From assembly GCF_039555335.1 (NCBI RefSeq), contig NC_092639.1:33140353-33204352 (forward strand): a stretch of 64,000 nucleotides of DNA, in the 5' to 3' direction. Positions 23,469-34,440 of this stretch are shown one piece after another. The notes below the pieces were generated by a model, which saw only the letters and a list, made by a program, of their open reading frames with translations, was not told the origin of the DNA and ran no database searches. How positions within the stretch are numbered: the first letter of the stretch is position 1; each line of letters opens with the position of its first letter. Both the position numbers and the translations under genes were made by a program. This stretch comes from Amphiura filiformis (lineage: Eukaryota > Echinodermata > Ophiuroidea > Amphilepidida > Amphiuridae).

Positions 23469-23841
23469 GGGTTTACGATGTATTGTTGGTCGAAGCAGCA
23501 GAAAAAAAGTAATTCACAGCATCTTGCGAATGGTAGTGAGCTTTAGCAAAAATTGTATTGCTCAATTCATAGCGAGCGTGTAGAAGAATTCAAATATCAC
23601 AGATATACTTTTGTAGGTCCTGTGGTTCTTGAGTTATGATGTAAAGAGGGCTGCCTGAAACAACAACACTTTTGTAAAACGTACATAACTCATTAACAAC
23701 AATAAATTAAGCAGGTTTTCAAAGCATATGATTTTTAGAATGAACTTTTGCAAAACATTAAAGTGTTATTTTTCAATAAAATATTGATTCAGATAATGAA
23801 CATTTTTTTGGCTGCTTCGACCAACAATACCTCGTATAACC
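23469..23841. mobile_element. TTAA-flanked MITE, GTATTGTTGGTCGAAGC family, intact
   Basis: TTAA at 23465-23468 and 23842-23845. The left end is GGGTTTACGATGTATTGTTG and the right end CAACAATACCTCGTATAACC. The arms continue with GTCGAAGCAGC. It has a 373-bp non-coding interior. It is the reference copy for the fragments at 10211, 17788 and 33895. Confidence 0.85.
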
Positions 23842-25581
23842 TTAAGTGGTTTCCAGGGGCTTTTTTCACCCAGGCTTCAGCCCTGGGTGATATTACATTC
23901 AGTTTAGACCTTGTCCTTTGAACCCAAATTGGCTACTTTGAAACGAAGTAGCCAAATGCTGAGTATCTAATGGATCTGCAGGCTACTAAAAAACTAACCT
24001 CACTCCCCATGACAAAATTCATAAAACTATATTCAGTAGAGCTTGACTTTACCCAGGGAATGGGTGGAATATTAACCTCATTCAAGTCCCCATGACAATT
24101 ATTCCTACAGCTGTTCTGTAGCCTATGAAGTTATTTTTTGACATATAGGGATGATGTTGCAATATGAAAGTTGACCGGTGAATGGCCATGGCCACTAATT
24201 CATGAACTTGGCTAGCTGGCTGGCTGGTCTGAGGTCACACTTCTTAAACATCTATGATTTGAATTGCATTGTTCTTCTCATCACAGACTGAATTAGAAGG
24301 AACCATTAGAAGGAACCTATTATAATCGGACACTAAATTAATTGTAAAAAATCTTCCTGCTCCCATCATGCAAGTTATTCCACTTAGACTGTTTGATATA
24401 GGCCTACTTTTATCAAAATAATTAAGTATTGATTAAGCATTTGCCAGTGAAACATTCTCACTCACAAAAATCACAGATACTCAACATGAGAATCTGTGCA
24501 ATGTTTGACAGAGAAGGTCACTAAATCTGGCCGTCACAAGTTCATAATTAGTTTTGATTGATCTTCATGTACCAAATCATTTACTTTAAATTGATATCCT
24601 AGCTGTGACCTCTGAGCCAAATGTTCTATAGCATAGTAACACCACATGCATTCATATATATACATACAAACATATTGGCATAATGGGGACTGATGTTCTC
24701 TGACTGCAGTCAGAGGGCAACATGTAGTACCAGTATGGCTAGTAGCATACAGGTAGTTCATATACTTAGGCCTATTCAGCAATCATAGCTCAGTTGTGGA
24801 GTACTAGTTCTTTGGTTGAATCACCACCTTCTTGACTGATCAGAAGACCTGTGTTTTATATAGGCTTACTGCATACACTGCCTACCTCTTTGCAGCTATG
24901 TGGAGCTAAGGTGGGGCAGTCCGGGGGGGTTGTGCAGTCATGTGACCTCCGTACGGCCTGGGTATTCCCTTTTAAAGGGATTTTTATTTATATTCTGCGG
25001 GAACTAAATATTCATGGCTCACACTTGTTTCGGCGCCTGTCCCGGTAATTCCGATTTATAGGAATAGTAATAAACCATTAATTTTTTTAATAATGGTACA
25101 ACTCTATATTATTATACTAGTAATAATATTAATAACAACAAAAGTAAAACAGTTTGATAATACTAAGGGTCAGTACAGGTAAATTCAATGCATGAGTTGT
25201 TCGGTACAGTGAGAGGAGTTGAAATATGTATCAGAATAGTTGCACAGCCTCAACCATTTCCACTAAGTACAGCTGCAGAAAATTGTGTTGTTTTATACAA
25301 AATATGAAAATATTCTGATATCATTTAGTGCCCATTCGACTTTTGAGATTGACTCTTTTCATGATCCTTTCATATCAAGGGTATTTTGCGCCAGGTTTAT
25401 ACCCAATCGAAAATAATTAGTTCAAACTTTGACCCTCAGTACGTTTTACCTCGGATTAAGGACCTTTGCGAAGGTTACCGGAACTCGCGTACTTCTCCTA
25501 CGACCGTACATAATTTTAGCTCAATATGTCAAACCACAATGAAAACATTGCAAACCGGAAATGGGAAATTGACGAATTGTA

Positions 25582-25808
25582 CAGGGTGTATCAAAATGAT
25601 TGGTGCGCATCAGCTTTGAGGTCTAATGAAACGTCTGCTTCTCAAAAATTCGACATTATGTCCTCTTGAAATGACTACAATTTATAGTTTTATAACCTTT
25701 TATTACATAAATTTACAAATAAGGTGGATGTTAAAATGCATTTGGATGAGGCACTCTTGTTTGAACAAACTGGCCATTCATGGGTACCAATCATTTCGAT
25801 ACACCCTG
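25582..25808. mobile_element. Mariner/Tc1-type MITE (227 bp)
   Basis: TA lies outside both ends. Termini CAGGGTGTATCAAAATGATT and AATCATTTCGATACACCCTG form a 27-bp inverted repeat with few mismatches. Ends of this form with a TA target are characteristic of mariner-like elements. It has no transposase. Confidence 0.8.
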
Positions 25809-25973
25809 TATAGGGTGTTTGAAACCAGGTTGGATGCATAAACAAAAATAGAAGGAAATTAGGACACATATACAAAAACACATCGAGGGTTCAGAATCAG
25901 AAGGCCGTAACTTACTATTAACAGCTCTCACAAAGTAAGCATAAAGTTCGCTCATTGCGTTGATTTTCAAAAA

Positions 25974-28063
25974 TCAATATTTCTTCCACAATGTCTTCAA
26001 CATGGCTTTCAACCTGTTTTCATACATTTCTTTGTAATATTTCATGATTTTGTCCGAACAATGCAATACATCGTCATCTAAATCAACCCTCTGTGGACAT
26101 GGTTTAGGCTTCAAAAAGCCTGTGCTCTCAAACGTCTCGCGGTTGTGTCCGCCACGATAATCTGCCATAAGAGCCTCTTTCGACACCATCCACTGGCTAT
26201 CCATACACTCGCGTCCTGCTTCCCAATGCAGTAGTTCATCACTGTACGGGATATTCACGGCTTCGCAGTAAGCTTTCAAATACGTGGCAGGATCATTCAG
26301 AAGATCATCAGCATCTACGATTACAGGATTGGCATCAATGCGTTGTTTCACATGTTGGTACATTTCGTATTGCTCCTGAAAGTGGTACCCTTTCGGAAGA
26401 AGATGAATCGGTTGATCTGTGAGTTTCATTCGCTTAGTAGCATCGACCACGCCTCTGTTTATCATCCGCTTCCAGGAATCAAAGACTTTGTATGGATGAC
26501 GGATTAAGAATGTATGCTGGAATCCTTTTGGGAGTAAGCCGTAGTCATGACCGGTGAAGACGAATCCGTGATCTTTGACGAAGATGAGGTCTACATTGGA
26601 TGGGGTTGACTCCATCTGCTCTTTAATCCATTGGTAGGAATGACTGCTAGCCAGATAGCCTCCTGTAATGGTTGAGTGATACAAGAGTGGGAAAAATTCA
26701 TACACAAATAATATGTGACCGTCTACCACAAACCAGCCGTAAAGTCGGCAAATTGTATTCCGAGTTACAGTTTAAAATGTGCATTAAGGTCGTATTCATA
26801 GGTACCTCAACTTGATGCTACATGTATCTCATTTTGCTAGTGCCAGTCAAACCCCTTTGAAACCAATCAATAATCCTTTTGTTGAAGAGGATAACAAGCT
26901 TCTACCTATGTCTATAGAATTCTTAAATAGCTCTAGTCTTTGTTTGCTTTGGCTAAATCATATTCAAGTGTTGGGTTACAAAGCATTGTATTGTGTCTAG
27001 TTATGTATAACCAACAATTAACAATGAGTGGACATTCCTGAATCTCGTTGACTTGGGGATGATTTGATATGACCGCCAATTTTGACTGTTTGATATTTAT
27101 TACCAGCAATGTGGGAAAAGAGGCACACGTAGAACCGAAATAAGGTACCATTTTGTTGAAGGAGCAAAGTTCAACAAACCATAACCCTGCTTCTGGATAT
27201 CGTTTGAAGTCAAATGATATACCATTTTAAAGCTTATAATATATTTTCTAAACACGAAATAAAAACAAAATTGACCAGGGGCCGACTTTACGACTGGTTT
27301 GTGGTGGACGGTCACATAATTATGGCCCCGGATATGGGCTACACTTGAGCATCTGTTTACGCCCCCCCCTTCTCGGCCTGCCAAAATGGCTTCCCCCCAG
27401 CCAAAAAATCTTGGCCTCCCCCACCCCATGCCAAATTTTTGGGATACCAATTTGCAAACCTTAAATGGTCTAGACATGTTGCGAGCGTAGTGAGCAGGAA
27501 AATTTGCATATTAAAGCGTTTCCGTACTGTTTTCCAAAGCCTTTTTAGAGCGTTTTATTTAAAAGGCGCCCATGAATATGTGTCAAAATCGCTTGCCCCC
27601 TCTCGGATGGCCAAAATTGCTTCCCCCCTTTCGGCTCGCCAAAAATTTCTTGCCCCCCCATTTTAACTTCCAGGGCTCATAATTATTGCACCGCCCCTTA
27701 CGAGTAATAGGCCTACCAGTTCCAGTAATAATACACGTACTAATACTGTTATTTAATAGTATAAGGAAATCTTAATTTCTCTTTTTTTAGATTTATTTTT
27801 ATTGGGTCAATTGCACAACTATTTTTACCTCGGCATATCTTACCTTCTACAGCTTCAATATCCTTCTCGTCCACGCCCCACCCTTCTTTTAACCATTGCT
27901 TGTATGCTGTGAAGTATGCGTCTGGTGCGAAGTAGTTATCCCAAACGTAAGGTTCACACCATATTTGTGAATTGGGCACCTTGGTTAGGCATTTCAACAT
28001 AGCAGTAGATGTGGTACGTGGTACACACCACATAAATACACGGTTGATGACACTGGATTCCAT
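25974..28063 (-). CDS. Sulfotransferase-like P-loop protein, array copy 2
   Basis: Exons 27844-28063 (220 bp, donor GTAAGA) and 25974-26662 (acceptor TTACAG), joining in phase 1 to 302 aa. Residues around 15-21 are PRTTSTA; the second motif is RHPYKVFDS. It is closest to copy 1: the block KRMKLTDQPxHLLPKGYHFQ is nearly identical. Its C-terminus runs eight residues past the copy 1 stop (ends LWKKY). The 1.2-kb intron contains a TA-flanked element (26714-27316) and a reversed G-rich element (27319-27701). Three fold-back elements lie within 2 kb upstream of the start codon, the nearest 23 bases away, so transcription of this copy may differ from its paralogues (inference). Confidence 0.82.
26714..27316. 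mobile_element. TA-flanked MITE, TGTGACCG family
   Basis: TA outside both ends; termini TGTGACCGTCTACCACAAAC and GTTTGTGGTGGACGGTCACA. The arms extend about 37 bp, to AAGTCGGC. It lies inside the intron of copy 2 and is immediately followed by the G-rich element. Confidence 0.8.
27319..27701. mobile_element. G-rich MITE, copy 2 (reversed)
   Basis: The right end reads TAATTATTGCACCGCCCCTT, the mirror of the family terminus. The left end starts at ATTATGGCCCCGG, so its outer dozen bases seem to be missing or overlapped by the neighbouring TA element. The interior carries C-rich versions of the tandem unit (TCGGCCTGCCAAAATGGCTT and similar). Confidence 0.65.
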
Positions 28064-28086
28064 ATTATTCTCCTCTATTCCTTCTA

Positions 28087-28705
28087 AACACAGCCAAAAA
28101 AGAAAGTCTCCAGTAGTTCCATCCCCATTTAATCAGATTCTGATGAGTTTATGGCAAAATAATTTATATAATAATTTTCTATACACTCTCCTTCGAAGAT
28201 TGATACCAAATTTGATATCAAAAGTTTAATCATCGTGAGCATAGAAACATTTGTTTGGAAATTCGTGCAATTTTAAAAATGACATAGGGAATTGTATCAC
28301 GTAGCAGAGCTAGCGTGAGTGCCAAGAATTACGTCGCCTGAATAGGCCGGCAGGTTAAAGGTTTGCCCATGCATGTCAAAATGCAAATCAAATACCCCGC
28401 TCTTTCAATTGTGCGCAGGCAAGGGTACAATGATTCCTGTACGGGCATGCTTCAGGCCACATAATAAGCTGATACCATGCATTGATTTTGCGTGGTCAAT
28501 TCGTAATTTGTCATTTTAAAATTGCACGAATTTCCAAACAACGGCTCCTTTGCTCATGATGATTAAACTTTTGATATCAAATTTGGTATCAATCTTCGCA
28601 GGAAAGTGTATAGAAAATTATTATATAAATTATTTTGCCATAAACTCATCCGAATCTGATTAAATGGTGATGGAACTACTGGAGACTTTCTTTTTTGGCT
28701 GTGTT
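28087..28705. mobile_element. TA-flanked fold-back element just upstream of copy 2
   Basis: TA at 28085-28086 and 28706-28707. The arms are about 200 bp each and nearly perfect: AACACAGCCAAAAAAGAAAG at the left and CTTTCTTTTTTGGCTGTGTT at the right. The loop is about 220 bp. The 5' flank of copy 1 lacks it: there GACGTCCAAGAGTA follows directly in the region corresponding to 28729. Confidence 0.88.
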
Positions 28706-28845
28706 TATTTTGTTTAATTTAAAAGACGTCCAAGAGTATTAAAGAAAGCGTCCCACTTCGGTTGGCAAAATTATGTGCCGTGAGAAGCACAAACCCTAAA
28801 CCCTGTCATACATCAAGGTTCGTGTAACTTTGACCTACTGTCCTA

Positions 28846-29457
28846 CTCCCCATTCCGGAAAAATACAGCATTATTTTTTTATTATTATTATTATTTATTT
28901 TAAATATTATCCTGTTTTGCCAAATGAAACATAGCTAAGTCCTAATACTTTAGGTAGTTCTAACTGGCAATAAAAGTCACATTTCAATATTTTTGCAATT
29001 TGAGGGAACATAGTCCCAAAACATGCAATTTTGGATGTTTTCTTACAATTGAAGTCACAAAATGGTAAGATTTGGCACAAGGCTAAGCATTCAAAATTTT
29101 GAGTAAAGGGTAAGAGCTAGCTCATAATTTTAATATTATATATATGTTATTTTTGCTAATTGGTTATGAAAAAGATTAGAAAATGTGTTTTCCAAAAATT
29201 AGAATGCATAACTTGAAATTAGTCTTTGTTCAAGTGTTTGGGCTTGATTGTCAGAGAATAAAAAAAAAGGTCGAAAAACTTCCTAAAATGCATGTTTTAG
29301 CCCTTATTTACAAAAAGTGACCAAATATTAAAGTTTTACTTCAATTACCAGTTAGGACTAACTAAAGGATTAGGATTTAGCTATGTTTCATTTGGCAAAA
29401 CCGGGTAATATTTTTTAACCCAAAAACATTAGTTCTGTATTTTTCTGGAATGGGGAG
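28846..29457. mobile_element. TA-flanked fold-back element
   Basis: TA at 28844-28845 and 29458-29459. Termini CTCCCCATTCCGGAAAAATA and TATTTTTCTGGAATGGGGAG; arms of about 140 bp include CCAAATGAAACATAGCTAAxTCC. The interior is AT-rich and non-coding. Confidence 0.85.
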
Positions 29458-29641
29458 TAAAGTAATATTTCATGTACATTATATTATTCGCATAGTTTTG
29501 TGAACTTAATAATGTTTCCCGAACCATGCAGTATGACCTGAAAGGTTAACCCGGGATTCAAGTATAGCTTGCCAATAAGTTTCAGAAAGTTGTACTTTGC
29601 TGACGAGATTCCATGCAAGAAGAATAACTAATTCTCATGTA

Positions 29642-30006
29642 AGGGCGCCGCCAACTTTTTGATGTAATCGTGATGTATCATGGGAAAAGGTCGACATCAA
29701 GTCCGCGCAATACGAATATTACCATGCTATTACATAGGAACACGTGACAATATTTTTAGTTTGTCAATATAACGGTATTTATACACGCATATCGATAGAG
29801 AAAAAATGACTTGTGCACATTTCAAATCACATTATTTAGTATTATTGCATATCGATTCGCGTGAAACACCTTTATTTTGACAAACTAACAAATATTGTCA
29901 CGTGTTCCTATGTAATAGCATGGTAATATTCGTATTGCGCGGACCTGGATGTCGACCTTTTCCCATGATACATCACGATTACATCGCAAACCGCTGGCGG
30001 CGCCCT
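29642..30006. mobile_element. TA-flanked near-palindromic element (365 bp)
   Basis: TA at 29640-29641 and 30007-30008. Termini AGGGCGCCGCCA and TGGCGGCGCCCT; arms of about 140 bp run through ATGTATCATGGGAAAAGGTC and GAATATTACCATGCTATTAC. The centre is AT-rich. Confidence 0.88.
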
Positions 30007-30189
30007 TATTGTGAATAGCGAGAATTATATAGCGTATACAGAGCCCATGCCTCTGGAAACCCACTTACTAGCAGACACAAAACGTTTTACAGAAAAAATT
30101 TTTAACAGTCTGATTTATAAATTTATATAAAGGGTATATAAAAGGTATATAAAGGGTATAAAACGTTTTAATATTAAACATTAAATAGC

Positions 30190-30785
30190 TTGTTCAAAGA
30201 TTAAAGGCATTCTTTGTAAACTTGCTGCAAAACATTCTAACATAATGTTCATGAAAGTTCATCTGTGTTGGTATAAATCGTGATTTTGATTTAAACTTTT
30301 GATCCAAACACAAGGAATTAATTCCTACCTCGGAATTTTCAGATGGTACTCCATCTTTCATCAGCGAGTGAATGACTCTATCAGGTCGTGATCTTTTTGA
30401 CCTTTGACCGGATAACAGCAGTACAGCATCAGAGGTCTCAAACCACATCCACATCGAGTCTCCTGGACCCCGGTCCTGGACATTTTATGGACTTGGATAA
30501 AGTTCACATACTCGATAGGGACAGCAAGTGGTTCCAACGTGGAGTCAAGGAAGCAGTTCACATCAAAGCCAACCAACCATCTCTCAACAAAGACGGGGCC
30601 GGTTCAAACTCTCAGGAGTCTACGAGTCTGTTATCAGGTCAAAGGTCAAAAAGATCACGACCTGATACAGTCACTCACTCGCTGATGAAAGATGGAGTAC
30701 CATCTGAAAATTCCGAGGTAATTAATTCCTTGTGTTTGGATCAAAAGTTTAAATCAAAATCATTCTAACATAATGTTATATCAGA
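30190..30785 (+). mobile_element. Penelope-like retroelement remnant with inverted tail
   Basis: The plus-strand frame 30388-30768 reads LDKVHILDRDSKWFQRGVKE followed by AVHIKANQPSLNKDG, the segment typical of the GIY-YIG nuclease end of Penelope-like elements. The sequence after it (about 30620-30780) is repeated as a reverse complement before it (about 30236-30420), so the element's tail occurs on both sides in opposite orientation; both frames read QRSKRSRPDxVxHSLMKDGV. Reverse transcriptase is absent. Confidence 0.7.
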
Positions 30786-31319
30786 GTTAACAAAATATTT
30801 TGCGAATATGTTTGTAAAACAAATATTTTACAAGATTTTTAAAATGCTGTAGTAATTTTTTTATTATTAATAAACCATTAAAATAATAGTAAAATAATAG
30901 TACAGAACTACAATAATATAGACTACTATAATAATAATGCGATAAAGCAGAGTGGTAGTTGTGTTACAAGAAAAAATCATTACTTTGATTACCTCAAGGA
31001 CTGTACATCGGAGATAGGTAAAACTATACATTTCTTAATCCTTATGACGAGCGGAATACATTGGTATGGTTTTAAACAAGATTTGACCATTTCATCCCCT
31101 ACACATGCTACATAGCCATTTTGGATTTATGCAAATTAGGCACTGTTCCACTACTTGGAGTTCCCGAGACTTTTGTTTTTGTGTGAGCTTTTAGAAGATA
31201 GATAAGTAGTGGGTAATTTCATGATTTTATTGGGCTATTAGGGTTAAGTGTACCAAGCACACCAATTTCATACTCAACTGACACTTGCCTCATTCACCTT
31301 CAAGAACATATATGAAGAA

Positions 31320-32365
31320 AACTGCTGCTGGCTTCTATACTGGGATGGTTCTATGGTATCCAGAAGGCATTTGACAGTGTTGACCATAAAATCGTGTGTA
31401 ACAAACTGTCTGCCATGGACATGATGGGTGTTAAGTCCACAGCCTGGTTTGATCGTAAACAAATTGTTCAAATTGATGGGTTGAGTCTAATCCTCTTGCC
31501 ATAACATGCGGAGTTCCCCAAGGTGGTATTTTAGGACCTCTATTATTCCTATGCTATGTTAATGACATGTACACTTCTATTAATTGTATTATGTTACAGC
31601 ATGCTGATGATAGTGCTTTGATATATTCCGACAAAGATCCAGAGAGAATCAATTATGTTCTTCATGATAATTTGGAGAGCTGCAATAAATGGCTTATGAG
31701 AAAATAATCTCTCTCTACACACGGGCAAAACTGAACTGATTCTCTTTGATTCGAAGCGCAATGTCTATAATGTTTCTGATATTTCTATTATCCTTAGCAA
31801 TGGTCAAATAATTAAATCTAAGCATACTGTTGTTTATCTTGGTCTAGAACTTAATCAGTTTCTTGATGGTGAGGACATTGCAACCAAAATTGTGAAACAA
31901 GTTAACTCTCGTTTGAAATTCTTCTACAGACAAGTGAAATTTTTTCATCAAAAAGTGAAGAAAATGGTCTGCTCAGTTCTTGTTTTGTGCCTGTTTGACT
32001 ATTCTATATCTTCCTGGTATTGCGCCATTTCTAAAGATCATTCGATCAGATTGCAGCTTACTCAGAACAAAGTTATCAGATTTATTCTAGGCAAAGATTA
32101 CATGTATCATATTTCAAATATCAGAACAAGGGCTGAGCAGCTCCGCTTGAACCATGTTTTTAATATTTTTATGATGTTTGCCCAAGCTATGAAAGAAAAC
32201 TTTGTCAAATTATCTAATCTTCATCATTATAACACTAGGGTAGCAATTTTAACTTTCAAGTTCCAAAAATTAAAACAGCAGATTCTGCTTTTCTACAATG
32301 TAATTCATAATTGGAACAAACTTTCTGATGGTGCAAAATTGTTTACTACAAAATCTAAAAAATAA
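31320..32365 (+). mobile_element. LINE fragment, reverse transcriptase to C-terminus (Jockey/CR1/L2-like)
   Basis: Readable RT motifs in order: QKAFDSVDHKIV, ITCGVPQGGILGPLLFLCYV and HADDSALIY (in place of YADD), then the thumb and C-terminal part in frame 31892-32365 (LQLTQNKVIRFILGKDYMYH, HYNTR, HNWNKLSDGAK). It is 5'-truncated, with a frame change near 31480 and a stop near 31708. The catalytic block is HADD instead of YADD. It ends 58 bases before the stop codon of sulfotransferase-like copy 3 and so lies in that gene's 3' flank. Confidence 0.85.
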
Positions 32366-32871
32366 AGGAATCAGAACAGGTGCGGAAATGTTGTCTTATA
32401 CATGATGTCATTAAGTACCACTTTTAAGCTTTCAACCTGTTTTCATACATTTCTTTATAATATTCCATGCTTCTGTCAGCGCAATACAAAACATCCTCAT
32501 CTAAATCAGCCCGCTGTGGACATGGTTTAGGCTTCAAAAAGCATGTGCTCTCAAACGTTTCCCGGGTTTTATGTCCACCACGATAATCTGCCATAAGAGC
32601 CTCTTTCGACACCATCCACTGGCTATCCATACACTCGCGTCCTGCTTCCCAATGCAGTAGTTCTTCACTGTACGGGATATTCACGGCTTCGCAGTAAGCT
32701 TTCAGATACGTAGCAGGATCATTCAGAAGATCATCAGCATCTAAGATTACAGGATTGACATCACTGTGTTGTTTTACATGTTGGTACATTCAGGGGCGGA
32801 CTGGCCACTGTGGCGTTGTGGCGATCGCCACATGGGCCGCTTGGTTCTGGGCCGCTCAGGGCCGGTTGCTC

Positions 32872-32990
32872 AAAAAGAAGAGAAAAGGAAAGAAAAAGGA
32901 AAAGAAAGGAGAAGGGGAGAAAAAGAAAGAGAGAAAAGGAAAAGAGGAGAAAGAAAGGGAAAATAGAAGAAAAGGGGAGAGAATGGGGAA
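32872..32990 (+). repeat. Purine-rich (GAAA/GGAG) low-complexity tract
   Basis: Almost pure A and G over about 120 bases inside the hAT element. Open frames across it are Lys/Glu/Arg-rich artefacts. Confidence 0.9.
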
Positions 32991-33894
32991 GACATCTTAA
33001 GACATAGGCCCTAGGGCCTGAGGCATAGGTCCGAGAACCGAAGGCGTAAGGCCCAAGACATAGGCCCTAGGGCTTAAGGTATAGGCCCTAACACTAATTA
33101 GCTATTATAGGCCGGCCACTAGTACACCGTCGCGGCATCACCTACAAATGGCCTTTTGAATCAATTCTCTAGACCGTAAACACAGCAAAAGGCCAATACT
33201 CTAGATGCGATACAGTAAAATTTTTAAATTTTAAGCCAACAGCAAAATATTGGGCTGGCTGTCAATGGAATATTGGTATTTCATTGCGGCTGCGGAATGA
33301 GGCTAGGGCCGGTATGGTCATTTGGTATAGGCAGACATAGGAGAAAGAAAGGAAAAGAGAAGAAAGGAGGGGGATCATTGAGGGGGATGAGTAATATAAG
33401 GGCCTACACAGTGTGCCCGCTGTTTGTCTGCATAGTGATAGGGCCTAAGGCCTGTAGAAATAGGGGCTGATAGGCCTACAGACACTCGACTTTCGAAGTA
33501 ACGGGGATGTGCGGACATGGGACACCAGTTTGAAACTATACATGCTATAGGGGTCTTTTGGTGAAAGCTTCGACACCATATAACCAAGGGGGTCATTCAG
33601 TAAGGAGGCCACAAAAGGGGGTTCTTTCAGTGAGACCTGGGACAAAACTTGGGTCAAAATATAAAAGTTGACAAATTTTTGATAATTGTTTTTCAAAAGT
33701 CATCAAAATGGAAAGTGTCAATTTTTTCGCGCTTCGCGCTTATTTATTCCACTACATCATCACCAGTTTAGCTTCAATATGCCAAAAATGTCTGTGCGCT
33801 TCGTGCGCATTTGTACAATAAACTTTTGTCGCCAAAAGGTGCAATTTCAAGAATATTTTTCCAACCCCAATGTCAAAAACAAATCTACGCCACT

Positions 33895-34000
33895 GTGGAG
33901 TTTTATCACGCTCGCTATGAAATGATCAATGCAATTTTTGCCAAAGCTCACTACCATTCGCTAGATGCTGTGAACACCAAATCGCAATAGTTTTAAAAAG
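33895..34000. mobile_element. Fragment of the GTATTGTTGGTCGAAGC MITE inside the hAT element
   Basis: CACGCTCGCTATGAAATGAT, GCCAAAGCTCACTACCATTC and ACCAAATCGCAATAG appear in the same order as at 10460-10560. The hAT element therefore carries a piece of a second family. Confidence 0.7.
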
Positions 34001-34315
34001 TTGCTATTAACCTTTACCCAGTAGGCCTAAACAATTTTTAGCATTTGTCTTTTAATGATTGAATATATACTCACGATATGATAACACAGTTCTGCAAAGA
34101 TGTAATTCTATATGTGTGCAAATGAGTCAAAACATAAAACATGCACACTACTTATATAAATTGAATAACTGTTGGTTTGATCTTGATTAGATTATTGCAA
34201 GTGAGTGACAATGTATAAAGAATATTTCAAGTCTGTACAAATGGAATTTGGCTTCAGAAATCGTTGTCAAATCCGGGCTTCCTGACCCCCTAGAAGAGCT
34301 AAAACCCTTTGTTGT

Positions 34316-34440
34316 CCGGGGGCTTCGCCCCCGGGACCCCCACCAGGGGCTTTGCCCCTGGACCCTACCAGGGGCCCTTACGCGGGCCCCTGGACCCCAT
34401 GCGCTAGTCGCTACGCTCGCTTCGCTCGCTGCGCTCTATA
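34316..34440. repeat. GC-rich stem-loop block in the hAT element
   Basis: Consecutive small palindromes: GGGGGCTTCGCCCCC, CAGGGGCTTTGCCCCTG, AGGGGCCCTTACGCGGGCCCCT (with a few mismatches), then the alternating TCGCTACGCTCGCTTCGCTC phrase. It contrasts sharply with the AT-rich surroundings. Confidence 0.8.

Larger units (their letters stand above)
22507..25973. other. Intergenic, between array copies 1 and 2
   Basis: 22507-22900 is the 5' flank of copy 1; it shares phrases such as TACTGGAATTGTTTAT and GAGGGGTCxTGTG with the 5' flank of copy 3 (about 36196). 22971-23100 and 25060-25300 share phrases with the 3' flank of copy 1 (about 19270-19500), consistent with segmental duplication. It also contains MITEs at 23469-23841 and 25582-25808 and an inverted pair at about 23110-23360 (TTTTTACGGTA and CGAATTTTTACGGTA, with CAAATATCTGTGTTA nearby). 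No gene was seen. Confidence 0.6.
28064..32423. other. Intergenic, between array copies 2 and 3
   Basis: From left: three hairpin elements (28087-28705, 28846-29457, 29642-30006), a Penelope-like remnant between inverted arms (about 30190-30785), an AT-rich stretch with ATA/AATA runs (30840-30960), and a LINE fragment (about 31320-32365). The last 60 bases match the 3' flank of copy 1. Confidence 0.7.

Noticed and set aside
32755-33007. Lys/Glu/Arg-rich open frames
   Set aside because: Translations of the purine-rich tract inside the hAT element.
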